The notes beneath the pieces are model-generated. The model saw nothing but the letters and a program-made list of their open reading frames with translations. It made no database searches and was not told where the DNA came from. Below are positions 8,171 through 16,500 of a stretch of DNA of 45,762 nucleotides, piece after piece. The position numbers and the translations under genes are program-made. Each line of letters begins with the position of its first letter. The stretch's first letter is position 1. Source of the stretch: UBA2334 sp964396895 (GTDB lineage Bacteria; Pseudomonadota; Gammaproteobacteria; Burkholderiales; Burkholderiaceae_C); contig CAYNGJ010000027.1 of the NCBI GenBank assembly GCA_964396895.1, positions 1-45,762 of the forward strand. The letters run 5' to 3'.

Positions 8171-9757
8171 TCACAGCGCTTCCCGCACGGGGCGGTCGTG
8201 TGCGGGTTGCAGGGGCCGGACATTGCTCGGAAACAGCTGACCGAACAGCGTGAGCTGTGCCGGGCTGAGTGTGGTGGGTGTTTTCAGCACCAGCCACAAC
8301 ACCCCTTCAGAACACGGCGGTGTGGTGAGTGAGCCCATGTACTGGAAATAGCGCATATCGCTGGACAACAGGCCTTGGGGGTTGAGTCCCGTGCTAGGCA
8401 GGGGCACGCGGTCTTGCTTGTCCAGGGGCATGTGCGTCCACACCGTGTTGATCACGGGGTTGGCCGCACCTGCGGCCAATGGCACGGCCAGCACCGCCAA
8501 GTTGCCCTCTGCACTGCGGTGCACCAAGTGGGCCACCATGGGGTGGGTCTTACCGTTGATCTGTTCTTCGGCCGGGTGGTGGAAATGAAACTGCGTCAGC
8601 TCGTACCGAGCGCCCCGCACCGTCAAAAAGTTGCCAGGTGCCAGGTCCACTTGGATGGTGTGGCCGTTGTTCAGCACCGATCCAGCCACCGCTTCGTAGC
8701 GCAGGTCCAGCGCCTCGGCGGGGCCTTGCAGGGTGGTGGCGCTGTCGATGGCGATGGGGGACTGCCGCTTGCCACGGGCGCATTGGGCAAACTCGGGGTT
8801 GAGTTTGGCCCAGTGCTCCGGGCCTGTGGCCCCCTCGTAGCTCCAGTGGCCGTCGCCCAGAAACTCTTCATGCGCGTCCCCAAGGGCACCTGGTTGGTGG
8901 CCAGACAATTCTGCGGCTTTGGCGCGGATGTAGTCCCGGCTGGTCGTGGGGGTCTTGTCGGGTGTCGGCGTCCTCGCCTGGGGGGCGGCTTTCTCTTTGT
9001 TGGCGGTGGGTTGGGTGGCCTTGCCGTTGGCTTTTTGTTTGTCTTCGGCACGTGCCATGGCCGCGATGATTTTTTCTGCCAGCGTTTGCATGCCGTTGTC
9101 TGGCGCGGGCAGGGGTGCGGGCCGTTCTGGGGCACGTGTGGCGGCCGCTCTCGCGGGCACGGTTGGGGCCGATGGGGGTGTGGCCGTGGCGGGTGGCGTG
9201 TGGTCTGCCTGGGGTTTTTCGGAGGGGGCTTGGGTGGGTGCCGCCACCATCGCTGGCTGGGGTGCGGTGGGTGGCGGGGCTGCAGGCGTTGCGACGGCGG
9301 GCGGTGAGCCGCCCGTTGCAGCCACTGCGCCCGGCTTGGCGGCGGCATCTGCGACGGCTTTGGCACGGGCCAATGCCGCAAAGTCGGCCACGGTGCGGGG
9401 TGGGTTGTTGATGGTCTCACCCAACGTGGTCACGCTGGTGGGGGCCGTATTCGGTGCAGCGGCTGGACCTGGCAATGCCGCCGTGGCAGGGGGAAATGCG
9501 GTCGGGGCAGTCGCCGCGTTTGGTCCGGGAGCAGCCCCGGCGGTAGAAGGGGGTTCTGGGGTGGTCGGCTTGCCCATGGGCCCCAGGGTGGGGCGGATGC
9601 TGCCCAAGTCAATTTTCCCCCGCGTGATGGGCACGTCGATGGGGGGCTCATTGTCCGCCGCCATGGCGGCGCCCATGCTCGCCACGACCAACCAGCCGCC
9701 GACGGCACACACCACTGGCGTGAGCGAGCGGGTGAACAGGGGGTAGGTGGATGGCAT
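8171..9757 (-). CDS. Periplasmic alpha-type carbonic anhydrase with long Pro/Ala-rich N-terminal region
   Basis: 528 residues beginning MPSTYPLFTRS with a signal peptide (cleavage near GAAMA). About 250 residues of low-complexity Pro/Ala/Thr-rich sequence follow, then a C-terminal alpha-carbonic anhydrase domain of about 230 residues starting HWSYEGATGPEHW. The zinc-binding histidines are in QFHFHH and AHLVH; NGKTHPM and YMGSLTTPPCSEGV are family signatures near the active site. It would interconvert CO2 and bicarbonate in the periplasm. Bacterial alpha enzymes are normally about 230-260 residues, so the extension is unusual and may be a flexible tether or cell-wall spacer. The open frame runs on upstream antisense to ruvB; the ATG at 9757 is chosen because of the signal peptide and the ruvB boundary. 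Confidence 0.9.
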   Translation of the reverse strand: MPSTYPLFTRSLTPVVCAVGGWLVVASMGAAMAADNEPPIDVPITRGKIDLGSIRPTLGPMGKPTTPEPPSTAGAAPGPNAATAPTAFPPATAALPGPAAAPNTAPTSVTTLGETINNPPRTVADFAALARAKAVADAAAKPGAVAATGGSPPAVATPAAPPPTAPQPAMVAAPTQAPSEKPQADHTPPATATPPSAPTVPARAAATRAPERPAPLPAPDNGMQTLAEKIIAAMARAEDKQKANGKATQPTANKEKAAPQARTPTPDKTPTTSRDYIRAKAAELSGHQPGALGDAHEEFLGDGHWSYEGATGPEHWAKLNPEFAQCARGKRQSPIAIDSATTLQGPAEALDLRYEAVAGSVLNNGHTIQVDLAPGNFLTVRGARYELTQFHFHHPAEEQINGKTHPMVAHLVHRSAEGNLAVLAVPLAAGAANPVINTVWTHMPLDKQDRVPLPSTGLNPQGLLSSDMRYFQYMGSLTTPPCSEGVLWLVLKTPTTLSPAQLTLFGQLFPSNVRPLQPAHDRPVREAL

Positions 9758-9868
9758 GGTGGGGCGCAGAAGGTGTGAGGTTGGGAAAGCAGGGGATACT
9801 TCGAGCTTATCGGCCCTTTCCCGTTCCAATTGAGGATGGTCCCTGCCTTTGTTGTACCCGTTGACGCT

Positions 9869-10927
9869 ATGAGCATACAAACCGACGATTTTTCTCCGGC
9901 CCCGCCCAAGCGCATGTTGGCGGCCGTGCCCGAGTCCCCGCGCGAAGAGGCGTTGGAACGCGCCCTGCGCCCCAAGCTGCTGGACGAGTACGTGGGCCAG
10001 GCCAAGGTGCGCGAGCAGTTGGAGATTTTCATTGGTGCGGCCAAAAAACGCAGCGAGGCGCTGGACCATGTGCTGCTGTTTGGGCCGCCCGGTCTGGGCA
10101 AGACCACGCTCAGCCACATCATTGCCCATGAACTGGGCGTGAACCTGCGCCAGACCAGCGGCCCCGTGCTCGAAAAGCCCAAAGACCTGGCCGCGCTGCT
10201 GACCAACCTGGAGCCCAACGATGTGCTGTTCATCGATGAAATCCATCGCCTCAGCCCGGTGGTGGAGGAAATTTTGTATCCCGCGCTGGAGGATTACCAG
10301 ATCGACATCATGATTGGCGAAGGTCCGGCGGCGCGCAGCATCAAGCTCGATTTGCAGCCATTCACCCTGGTGGGGGCCACCACGCGGGCGGGCATGCTCA
10401 CCAACCCGCTGCGCGACCGCTTTGGCATCGTGGCACGGCTGGAGTTCTACACCGCCGACGAGTTGGCGCGCATCGTGCGGCGCAGCGCCGGACTGCTGAA
10501 TGTGGGCATGGACGAAGAAGGGGGCTTTGAAGTGGCGCGACGCAGCCGGGGCACGCCGCGCATTGCCAACCGCTTGCTGCGCCGGGTGCGGGACTACGCC
10601 GAGGTGAAGGGCAACGGCCACATCACGCTGGACGTGGCCAACAAGGCCCTGGCCATGTTGGACGTGGACCCGCAGGGCTTTGACCTGATGGACAGGAAGC
10701 TCTTGGAGGCCGTCATTCACCGCTTTGATGGCGGGCCTGTGGGGCTGGACAACATCGCGGCCAGCATCGGCGAAGAGCGCGACACCATTGAGGATGTGAT
10801 TGAACCCTACCTCATACAGCAGGGTTATTTGCAGCGCACGCCGCGCGGACGCATTGCCACCCAGGCAGCGTACCGGCACCTGGGGGTGGTGCCGTCAGCG
10901 AGCAAGGTGGATTTGTTTGGCGAGTGA
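9869..10927 (+). CDS. ruvB: Holliday junction branch migration helicase RuvB
   Basis: 352-residue AAA+ motor that drives branch migration on RuvA-bound junctions. It shows LRPKLLDEYVGQ, Walker A GPPGLGKTT, Walker B LFIDEIHRL, sensor 1 GATTRAGML, the arginine-finger region (RDRFGIVARLEFY) and the winged-helix C-terminus (GYLQRTPRGRIAT). The start MSIQTDDF at 9869 is preferred over upstream in-frame codons by family length. It is divergent from the carbonic anhydrase with 111 bp between, which must hold its own promoter. Confidence 0.97.
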   Translation: MSIQTDDFSPAPPKRMLAAVPESPREEALERALRPKLLDEYVGQAKVREQLEIFIGAAKKRSEALDHVLLFGPPGLGKTTLSHIIAHELGVNLRQTSGPVLEKPKDLAALLTNLEPNDVLFIDEIHRLSPVVEEILYPALEDYQIDIMIGEGPAARSIKLDLQPFTLVGATTRAGMLTNPLRDRFGIVARLEFYTADELARIVRRSAGLLNVGMDEEGGFEVARRSRGTPRIANRLLRRVRDYAEVKGNGHITLDVANKALAMLDVDPQGFDLMDRKLLEAVIHRFDGGPVGLDNIAASIGEERDTIEDVIEPYLIQQGYLQRTPRGRIATQAAYRHLGVVPSASKVDLFGE

Positions 10928-10972
10928 CCCTGGTCCCCGTCCGCAGGTCAGGCCGGGCTGGCGGTGGATGGG

Positions 10973-11383
10973 TCAGTAGGTCAGCACGCGGGGCAAGGCT
11001 TTGGCTTGCTCCACCCACTTGGCGACTTCAGTGGCCGAAGGCGCGCGGCGCGTGAGTTTTTTCTGCTCGTTGACCTCGGTCATCGCCTGTTCCAGGTTCG
11101 CCGCGTTGCGCCGGGCCAATTGGGGCACGGTGTTGACACCCGCGACCTCCAGCAGTTCCGCGTATTCGGACCCCACACCGCTGATGCGGTACAGGTCCAC
11201 CATGTTGGCGAATTTCAGCACCTGTGCCCCGGTCAGCCCGGACTTATCGGCCACGCCTTTGCGTTGTGTGGGCGTGCCGCATTGGGCCAGCAGCGTGTCC
11301 GTGTCTTTGATACCTGCGGCGCGCAGCTTGCTCCCGATGGTGGGTCCGATGCCTTCAACGTCTTCGATCTTGCGGTTGGCCAT
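10973..11383 (-). CDS. DUF4332 helix-hairpin-helix protein
   Basis: 136-residue cytoplasmic protein from the ATG at 11383 (MANRKIEDVEGIGPTIGSKL). Two helix-hairpin-helix-like segments are visible, IEDVEGIGPTIGSKLRAAGI and a second around YRISGVGSEYAELLEVAGV, as in DUF4332 proteins. Helix-hairpin-helix motifs normally contact nucleic acid backbones, but the function of this family is not established. It converges with ruvB (45 bp apart). Confidence 0.85.
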   Translation of the reverse strand: MANRKIEDVEGIGPTIGSKLRAAGIKDTDTLLAQCGTPTQRKGVADKSGLTGAQVLKFANMVDLYRISGVGSEYAELLEVAGVNTVPQLARRNAANLEQAMTEVNEQKKLTRRAPSATEVAKWVEQAKALPRVLTY

Positions 11384-11520
11384 GAGTGTCTCTCTTGTCA
11401 AACGGGGTTGAGGGGTGCCGGGGGAGTCCGGCGAGCGCTGCATCACTTTAGCCGACCTTGTGGGTGCGTCACAGCCGCGACGGCTGTCGGTTGGCTGGCG
11501 ACGTGTGTGCTTTTGCGCAC

Positions 11521-12174
11521 TCAGGTGGTTTTTTCATCCAGCGAGGGACCTGTCGCCTGGTCGGATTCCAAGTGGGCCACATCGCCCCAGCCCACCAGCG
11601 TGAGGCTTTCGGGTGTCCACAGCAGGCGGTTGATCGCGGTGTTCTTGAGCAGCCAGCTGCGGGGGGCTTGCAGGCCCAGGCCGGTGGCTGCGCGGTAGAA
11701 AACGTCCAGCACGCCACCGTGTGCCACCAGGGCAATGTGCTCGCCCACATGACGCCGGGCCAGATCGTTCAACGTGGCCAGCACGCGGGCCTGCAAGTCC
11801 ACCAGGGACTCACCGCCCGCGGGTACCCATTCGGGCACGCGGGTGCGCCACAGAGTGGCTTGTTCCGGGTGTTGGGTTTCAATTTCCAGCCAGGTTTTGC
11901 CTTCCAGTACCCCAAAGCAGCGCTCGCGCAGGCCTGTGTGCGGCTGCACCGCCAGGCCCTGTGCCTGCGCCACGGCGTACCCGGTGTCGTGGGCGCGGCT
12001 CAGGTCACTGGCGTACACGGCGCTCAAGGGCTCGTCGGCCAGGGCTGCGGCCAGGCGGGCGGCCTGCCAGCGGCCGGTGTCGTTCAGGTCAATGTTGGTG
12101 TGGCCTTGGATGCGGGTGTCCTGGTTCCAGCTGGTTTCGCCGTGGCGAACAACGATCAAACGGGTGGCTTGCAC
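11521..12174 (-). CDS. Histidine phosphatase (phosphoglycerate-mutase superfamily)
   Basis: 217-residue cytoplasmic enzyme of the histidine phosphatase superfamily. The catalytic signature is LIVVRHGETSWN, with the later acid/base region FGVLEGKTWLEIE and the second His in LVAHGGVLD. The specific substrate is not evident; similar genes are named gpmB, cobC or 2,3-bisphosphoglycerate-dependent mutase-like. The start is uncertain: the GTG at 12174 gives normal length, while the in-frame codons further upstream run into the promoter region of the divergent kinase gene. Confidence 0.88.
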   Translation of the reverse strand: MQATRLIVVRHGETSWNQDTRIQGHTNIDLNDTGRWQAARLAAALADEPLSAVYASDLSRAHDTGYAVAQAQGLAVQPHTGLRERCFGVLEGKTWLEIETQHPEQATLWRTRVPEWVPAGGESLVDLQARVLATLNDLARRHVGEHIALVAHGGVLDVFYRAATGLGLQAPRSWLLKNTAINRLLWTPESLTLVGWGDVAHLESDQATGPSLDEKTT

Positions 12175-12307
12175 GGGGGAGACCTTGAGGGAAGGGAAAA
12201 GGTAGGGAGCACAACCTGCCCATTCTCGGGGGCATGTCCAAACTGTAACCGTGGTCTTACCATGTGGGGGCTCTGCATCCCCAGCGGCCCAGGCTGCCCC
12301 CACGTTC

Positions 12308-14380
12308 ATGACCGAAGCACCGCCACCCACCCCTTTTTCACCTCAGCTCGTCAGCAGTGACCTCTCGCCCTGTGCGCCGGGCCAGGACATGCCCCTGGAC
12401 CGCGTGCTGGAAGGCTTGGGTGACGGTGTGTGGGACTGGGACATGGTCACGGGGCGGGAGTTTTTCTCCCCCCGTTTGCGGGCCATTTATGGGTACACCG
12501 ATGCGGATCCGCTGACGCACGCCATTGACCTTGATGCACTGACCCACCCCGAGGATTTGCCCGGCCTGCAGGCCGATCGTGAGTCCCATTGGCGTGGGGA
12601 CACGCCCATCTACCGCAACGAGCACCGCGTTCGACACCGCGATGGGCGTTGGATCTGGGTGCTCACACGCGGCTTGGTCATCAGCCGCAGTCCCGACGGC
12701 AAGCCCCTGCGCATGGTGGGCACCCACACCGACATCACAGGCCGCAAATCGGCCGAGCTGGTGCACACGCAAACCAGTGAGCGCCTGGCGCTGGCCACCC
12801 GCGGGTCCAACGATGGGTTGTGGGATTGGGATCTGCAGGCCGACAAGGTGTATTACTCCCCCCGCTTTCAGCAGCTGCTTGGCTACGAAAGCCCGGCGGC
12901 GTTTGAGGCCGGGTTCACCTTCCGCAGCCATTTGCATCCGGAGGACCGGGAGCGGGTGACCAGCGCCATTCGCGCCCATTTGGCGGGACGCAGCGGCAGC
13001 TTTGACGCGGAGTATCGGCTGCGCACCCGCCAAGGCACCTACCGCTGGTTCCATGGCCGAGGGCAGACGGCCAGTCCCGATGCCCAGGGGCTACCCACCC
13101 GATTTGCCGGGCACTTGACCGATGTGACCCAGCGCGTCGAGTCAGAGCGGGCCAGGCAACAAATGGAAGTTCAGTTGCGCGAGGCTCAGAAGCTGGAGGC
13201 CATGGGCACCCTGGCCGGCGGTGTGGCACAGGACTTCAACAACCTCTTGTCTGCGGTGCTGGGGCATCTGGCATTGGCCCGCAAAGACATGGCACCCCAG
13301 GCGGGCGCCTACCCGCACGTGGAAGCGGCTGTCCAGGCCGCCGAGCGGGCCAAGGCGCTGGTGCAGCAGATTCTGACGTTCAGCCGCCAACAAACCCAGC
13401 ACATGAAGGTGCTGGACCTGGGGCGGCTGGTGGTCGACGCTTTGCAGGCCCTGCAGCCGCTGGTGCCGGCGGGCGTGACGCTGGTGGCTCCACCGCCCGG
13501 CCCGCCGCTGTGGGTGCTGGCCGATGCGGATCAACTCAGGCAGGCGGTCACCCACCTGTGCACCAACGCCTGGCAGGCACAGGCAGGCGGTGTGGGTGAG
13601 GTGGTGGTGAGTGTGGCACCGGGCACCCACGGCGGCGCCACACTCACCGTGCAAGACAGCGGTCCTGGCATGTCCACCGAGGTGTTGGCCCGTGTGTTCG
13701 AACCGTTTTTCAGCACCAAGGCGCACACCAGTGGCGGCAGCGGGCTGGGGCTGGCCGTGGTGCATGGCATCGTCAAGGCCCACCAGGGCAGTGTGGGTGT
13801 GCACAGCGTGCTGGGCAAGGGCAGCCGGTTCGAGGTGTGGTTGCCTGAGGTGAAGGCGGAAATCCCCCGGGTGCCCGACGCACCCCCGGTCAGGCCTCCA
13901 CCCGCACACACCGTGCCCGTGCGCGTACCTCCCCCGCCCCCGGTGGTGCCGGGTGCGCCGCAGCCCAGGCATGTGGTCTACATCGACGACTACGAGGCCA
14001 TGGTGTACCTCATCTCCCGCATGTTGAAAAAGCACGGCATACGCGTGTCGGCGTTTGAGCGCACGGAAGATGCGTTGGCACTCATCCGGGCCAATCCCGC
14101 TGCCGTGGACCTGCTGGTGACCGACTACAACATGCCCGGCATGAGCGGGCTGGATGTGGTGCGCCAGGTCAAGGGCTGGGCACCGGCGCTGCCGGTGGTC
14201 ATCACTTCGGGCCATGTCACACCTGGCATGAGTGCCGAGGCGCACACCGTGGGTGTGCTGCAGGTGCTCAACAAGCAAGACAGTGTGGAGGAACTGGCGG
14301 TCCGCATTGCCCGCTTGGTGCAGCAGCTGCCCGCCCGGCCAGCGGCCAGCGACGGGGTCAGCGGGGCACTTCCAGGTTGA
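12308..14380 (+). CDS. PAS-containing hybrid sensor kinase with His-to-Gln at the phospho-acceptor
   Basis: 690-residue soluble hybrid kinase. Two PAS/PAC domains (about residues 35-160 and 165-290, each with a WDWD motif and a closing THTDIT or GHLTDVT) are followed by a HisKA region, an HATPase domain (VQDSGPGMS, FEPFFSTK, GSGLGLAVVHGIV), a Pro-rich linker and a C-terminal receiver domain. The receiver has acidic pair YIDDYE, acceptor Asp in LLVTDYNMPG and Lys in VLNKQ. The H-box reads GTLAGGVAQDFNNLL where the family has AHDFNN: residue 308 is Gln (CAG, 13229-13231), so normal autophosphorylation should be impossible. No other part looks damaged. The start at 12308 is chosen over an in-frame ATG at 12251 by spacing from the divergent gene. 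The 3' end overlaps the convergent lipoprotein gene by 23 bp. Confidence 0.9.
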   Translation: MTEAPPPTPFSPQLVSSDLSPCAPGQDMPLDRVLEGLGDGVWDWDMVTGREFFSPRLRAIYGYTDADPLTHAIDLDALTHPEDLPGLQADRESHWRGDTPIYRNEHRVRHRDGRWIWVLTRGLVISRSPDGKPLRMVGTHTDITGRKSAELVHTQTSERLALATRGSNDGLWDWDLQADKVYYSPRFQQLLGYESPAAFEAGFTFRSHLHPEDRERVTSAIRAHLAGRSGSFDAEYRLRTRQGTYRWFHGRGQTASPDAQGLPTRFAGHLTDVTQRVESERARQQMEVQLREAQKLEAMGTLAGGVAQDFNNLLSAVLGHLALARKDMAPQAGAYPHVEAAVQAAERAKALVQQILTFSRQQTQHMKVLDLGRLVVDALQALQPLVPAGVTLVAPPPGPPLWVLADADQLRQAVTHLCTNAWQAQAGGVGEVVVSVAPGTHGGATLTVQDSGPGMSTEVLARVFEPFFSTKAHTSGGSGLGLAVVHGIVKAHQGSVGVHSVLGKGSRFEVWLPEVKAEIPRVPDAPPVRPPPAHTVPVRVPPPPPVVPGAPQPRHVVYIDDYEAMVYLISRMLKKHGIRVSAFERTEDALALIRANPAAVDLLVTDYNMPGMSGLDVVRQVKGWAPALPVVITSGHVTPGMSAEAHTVGVLQVLNKQDSVEELAVRIARLVQQLPARPAASDGVSGALPG

Positions 14381-15062
14381 CCTGCCGGGTGCCGGGTGCC
14401 GGCGAGGGGAAGTCGGTCAGGGCGGCTTCCAGCATGGCGCGCCACAGGGTGGGGCTGCTGTTCCATCGACCATCGTGGCTGGCGGTGGTTTCATAGGCCA
14501 GTTCACCGCGGCGCTCGTCGCGCACCACCACCGTCACACGGCGCAGGTGGTAGGGCATGTCCACCCGCCACAGGCCGCCCAAGCGCAAACCCACGCCCCG
14601 GTTGTCGGCCTGCAGGCCCCAGTGAGACCAGGGGCCTTCGCGCGGGTCGTCCCACGGTGCCCTGGGCAAGGTGGTGTGGGTGGCCGACACCTGCACCCGC
14701 CACAGTGTGCGGGCATCGGACGTCCCGGGGCTGGAGGGGCCAGGCGCCGCCAACACCCAGTCTTTGCGTACCAGGACATCTCGAACCAAATCTTCCAGTT
14801 CGGCCTGTGCCTGGGCGTGGGCGCCGCTGGATTGGGATGGCAATCTTTCAAAAACGTAGCTGACTTTCCCGGTGGGTAAAGCGCCAGATGGCCATTGGGC
14901 ATGGCTTTGCACCTGGTTGTCCACCAGGATGACGCTGGCGCACCCCGTGGCCAGCAATGCCCACGCGGCGACCAGTGCCGCCCAGCACCGCCGGACCGAC
15001 GCCACCGACCCCTCGTTCCGTTGGAGCAGGCGCGCTGGCGTACGGGGGTGGGCAGGGTGCAT
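14358..15062 (-). CDS. DUF4136-type lipoprotein
   Basis: 234-residue predicted lipoprotein: a long N-terminal segment, hydrophobic stretch ALVAAWALLATG and lipobox LLATGC. The mature part resembles DUF4136 proteins (ASVILVDNQVQSHAQW, TGKVSYVFERLPSQ, late VTVVVRDERRGELAYE). Its role is unknown; such proteins are anchored in the envelope. It begins 11 bp after ttcA on the same strand and is probably the last gene of the folM-folB-ttcA operon. The real start may be an internal GTG a few codons before VRRCWAAL, giving a shorter signal peptide. Confidence 0.8.
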   Translation of the reverse strand: MHPAHPRTPARLLQRNEGSVASVRRCWAALVAAWALLATGCASVILVDNQVQSHAQWPSGALPTGKVSYVFERLPSQSSGAHAQAQAELEDLVRDVLVRKDWVLAAPGPSSPGTSDARTLWRVQVSATHTTLPRAPWDDPREGPWSHWGLQADNRGVGLRLGGLWRVDMPYHLRRVTVVVRDERRGELAYETTASHDGRWNSSPTLWRAMLEAALTDFPSPAPGTRQVNLEVPR

Positions 15063-15073
15063 GGCGGACGGTG

Positions 15074-16039
15074 TCAGATCAGCTGAATCACCTGCAACTC
15101 GGGCCGCTTGGCGGCTGACAGGTCGTCCATTGGCAGTTCTTCGCTGTCAAAGGCCATGTCACCGTTCTCGTTGGCCTCCCCACTGGGCACCAGGGTTTCA
15201 AAGGGGAACAGCTGGCGGTCCATCAGGTGGCTGGGCACCACGGTTTGCAGCGAGCGCAGCATGTTGTCGAGGCGGCGGGGGTGCTTCTTGTCCCATTCCT
15301 TGAGCATGAGGCCCACTTGTTGGCGTTGCAGGTTTTCCTGGCTGCCGCACAGTGTGCACGGGATGATGGGAAATTTTTGCAGCTGGGCCCAGCGGATCAG
15401 GTCTTTCTCGGCCACGTAGGCCAGCGGCCGGATGACCGTGTGCAGGCCGTTGTCGCTGACCAGCTTGGGCGGCATGGCCTTGAGCCGCGCCCCGAAAAAC
15501 ATGTTCAGAAACAGCGTGGCCAAAATGTCGTCGCGGTGGTGGCCCAGCGCAATTTTGGTGGCCCCCAGCTCAGACGCCACGCGGTACAGGATGCCTCGGC
15601 GCAGGCGGCTGCACAGGCTGCACATGGTTTTTCCGGGGGCCACCTTGTCTTTGACGATGGAGTAGGTGTCCTGGTTTTCGATGTGAAAGGGCACGCCCAG
15701 CTGGGTCAGGTACTCGGGCAGGATGTGCTCGGGAAAGCCGGGCTGCTTCTGGTCCAGGTTGACGGCCACCAGGCTGAAGTTGACGGGTGCGCGCGCCTGC
15801 AATTTCAGCAGGATGTCCATCAGGCCATAACTGTCTTTGCCGCCCGACAGGCAGACCATGACCTTGTCGCCCTCGCCGATCATGTTGTAGTCGATGATGG
15901 CCTCGCCCACTTGGCGGCACAGGCGTTTTTCGAGTTTGTGGTCTTCGCGCTCAATCTTGAGTTGCTTGGCCCGCGCCTCGTCCTTGGCCGTGGCGGCGGT
16001 GGGGAGGGCGTCGGAGGTCCAGGATGGGGTGGTGGTCAT
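15074..16039 (-). CDS. ttcA: tRNA 2-thiocytidine(32) synthetase TtcA
   Basis: 321-residue enzyme that thiolates cytidine 32 of tRNA using ATP and an Fe-S cluster. It shows the PP-loop SGGKDS (in VMVCLSGGKDSYGLMD), the Cys pair in TMCSLCSRLRRG and a third Cys region PCTLCGSQENLQRQ, all typical of TtcA. GHHRDDILATLFLNMFF is another family block. The start MTTTPSW at 16039 keeps a short N-terminal extension; the frame is open to 16114. It lies 68 bp after folB on the same strand. Confidence 0.96.
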   Translation of the reverse strand: MTTTPSWTSDALPTAATAKDEARAKQLKIEREDHKLEKRLCRQVGEAIIDYNMIGEGDKVMVCLSGGKDSYGLMDILLKLQARAPVNFSLVAVNLDQKQPGFPEHILPEYLTQLGVPFHIENQDTYSIVKDKVAPGKTMCSLCSRLRRGILYRVASELGATKIALGHHRDDILATLFLNMFFGARLKAMPPKLVSDNGLHTVIRPLAYVAEKDLIRWAQLQKFPIIPCTLCGSQENLQRQQVGLMLKEWDKKHPRRLDNMLRSLQTVVPSHLMDRQLFPFETLVPSGEANENGDMAFDSEELPMDDLSAAKRPELQVIQLI

Positions 16040-16107
16040 GGGGGGTGTGTGCGCTGCGGTGGGGCGGTGAGGGACTCGGGGGATCGGTGGCGGCGAGGCG
16101 TCTGCCC

Positions 16108-16500
16108 TCACCACTGCCCGCTTTGCATGCGGATGGCCACTTCGCAGTCGTCAAAAATTTCGAGTTTGGCGATTTTCACCCGAACGCCGATGACGCCGGG
16201 CAACTGCATCAGGCGGTGGGTGAGTTTGCCGATGAGTGTTTCCAGCAGGTTGACGTGCTCGGCTGTGCACTCGTCAATGATGATCTGGCGCACCTTTCGG
16301 TAGTCCAGCACGTGGTTGATGTCGTCATCGTGCGGCAGCAGGGGTTGGGTGCCCTGGTTCAGTTCCGCGTCCACCTGAATGGGCTGGGGTGCGCACTTTT
16401 CCTGCTCGAGGATGCCCAGGTTGGCGTCAAAGCGCAGGCCGGTCAGGGCCAGCGTTTGGGTGCCGGCCTTGCTGAAGTGGGTGGGTGTGGTGGCGCTCAT
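16108..16500 (-). CDS. folB: Dihydroneopterin aldolase FolB
   Basis: 130-residue folate-pathway enzyme converting dihydroneopterin to 6-hydroxymethyldihydropterin and glycolaldehyde. Family features are LTGLRFDANLGILEQEK, the active-site region with DYRKVRQIIIDE, LLETLIGKL and the closing VRVKIAKLEIFDDCEVAI. Its start overlaps the end of the upstream reductase by 4 bp, indicating translational coupling within the operon. Confidence 0.93.
   Translation of the reverse strand: MSATTPTHFSKAGTQTLALTGLRFDANLGILEQEKCAPQPIQVDAELNQGTQPLLPHDDDINHVLDYRKVRQIIIDECTAEHVNLLETLIGKLTHRLMQLPGVIGVRVKIAKLEIFDDCEVAIRMQSGQW

Noticed and set aside
9758..10879. Upstream extension of the carbonic anhydrase frame antisense to ruvB
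   Set aside because: The plus strand holds a complete RuvB, and the signal peptide at 9757 marks the true start.
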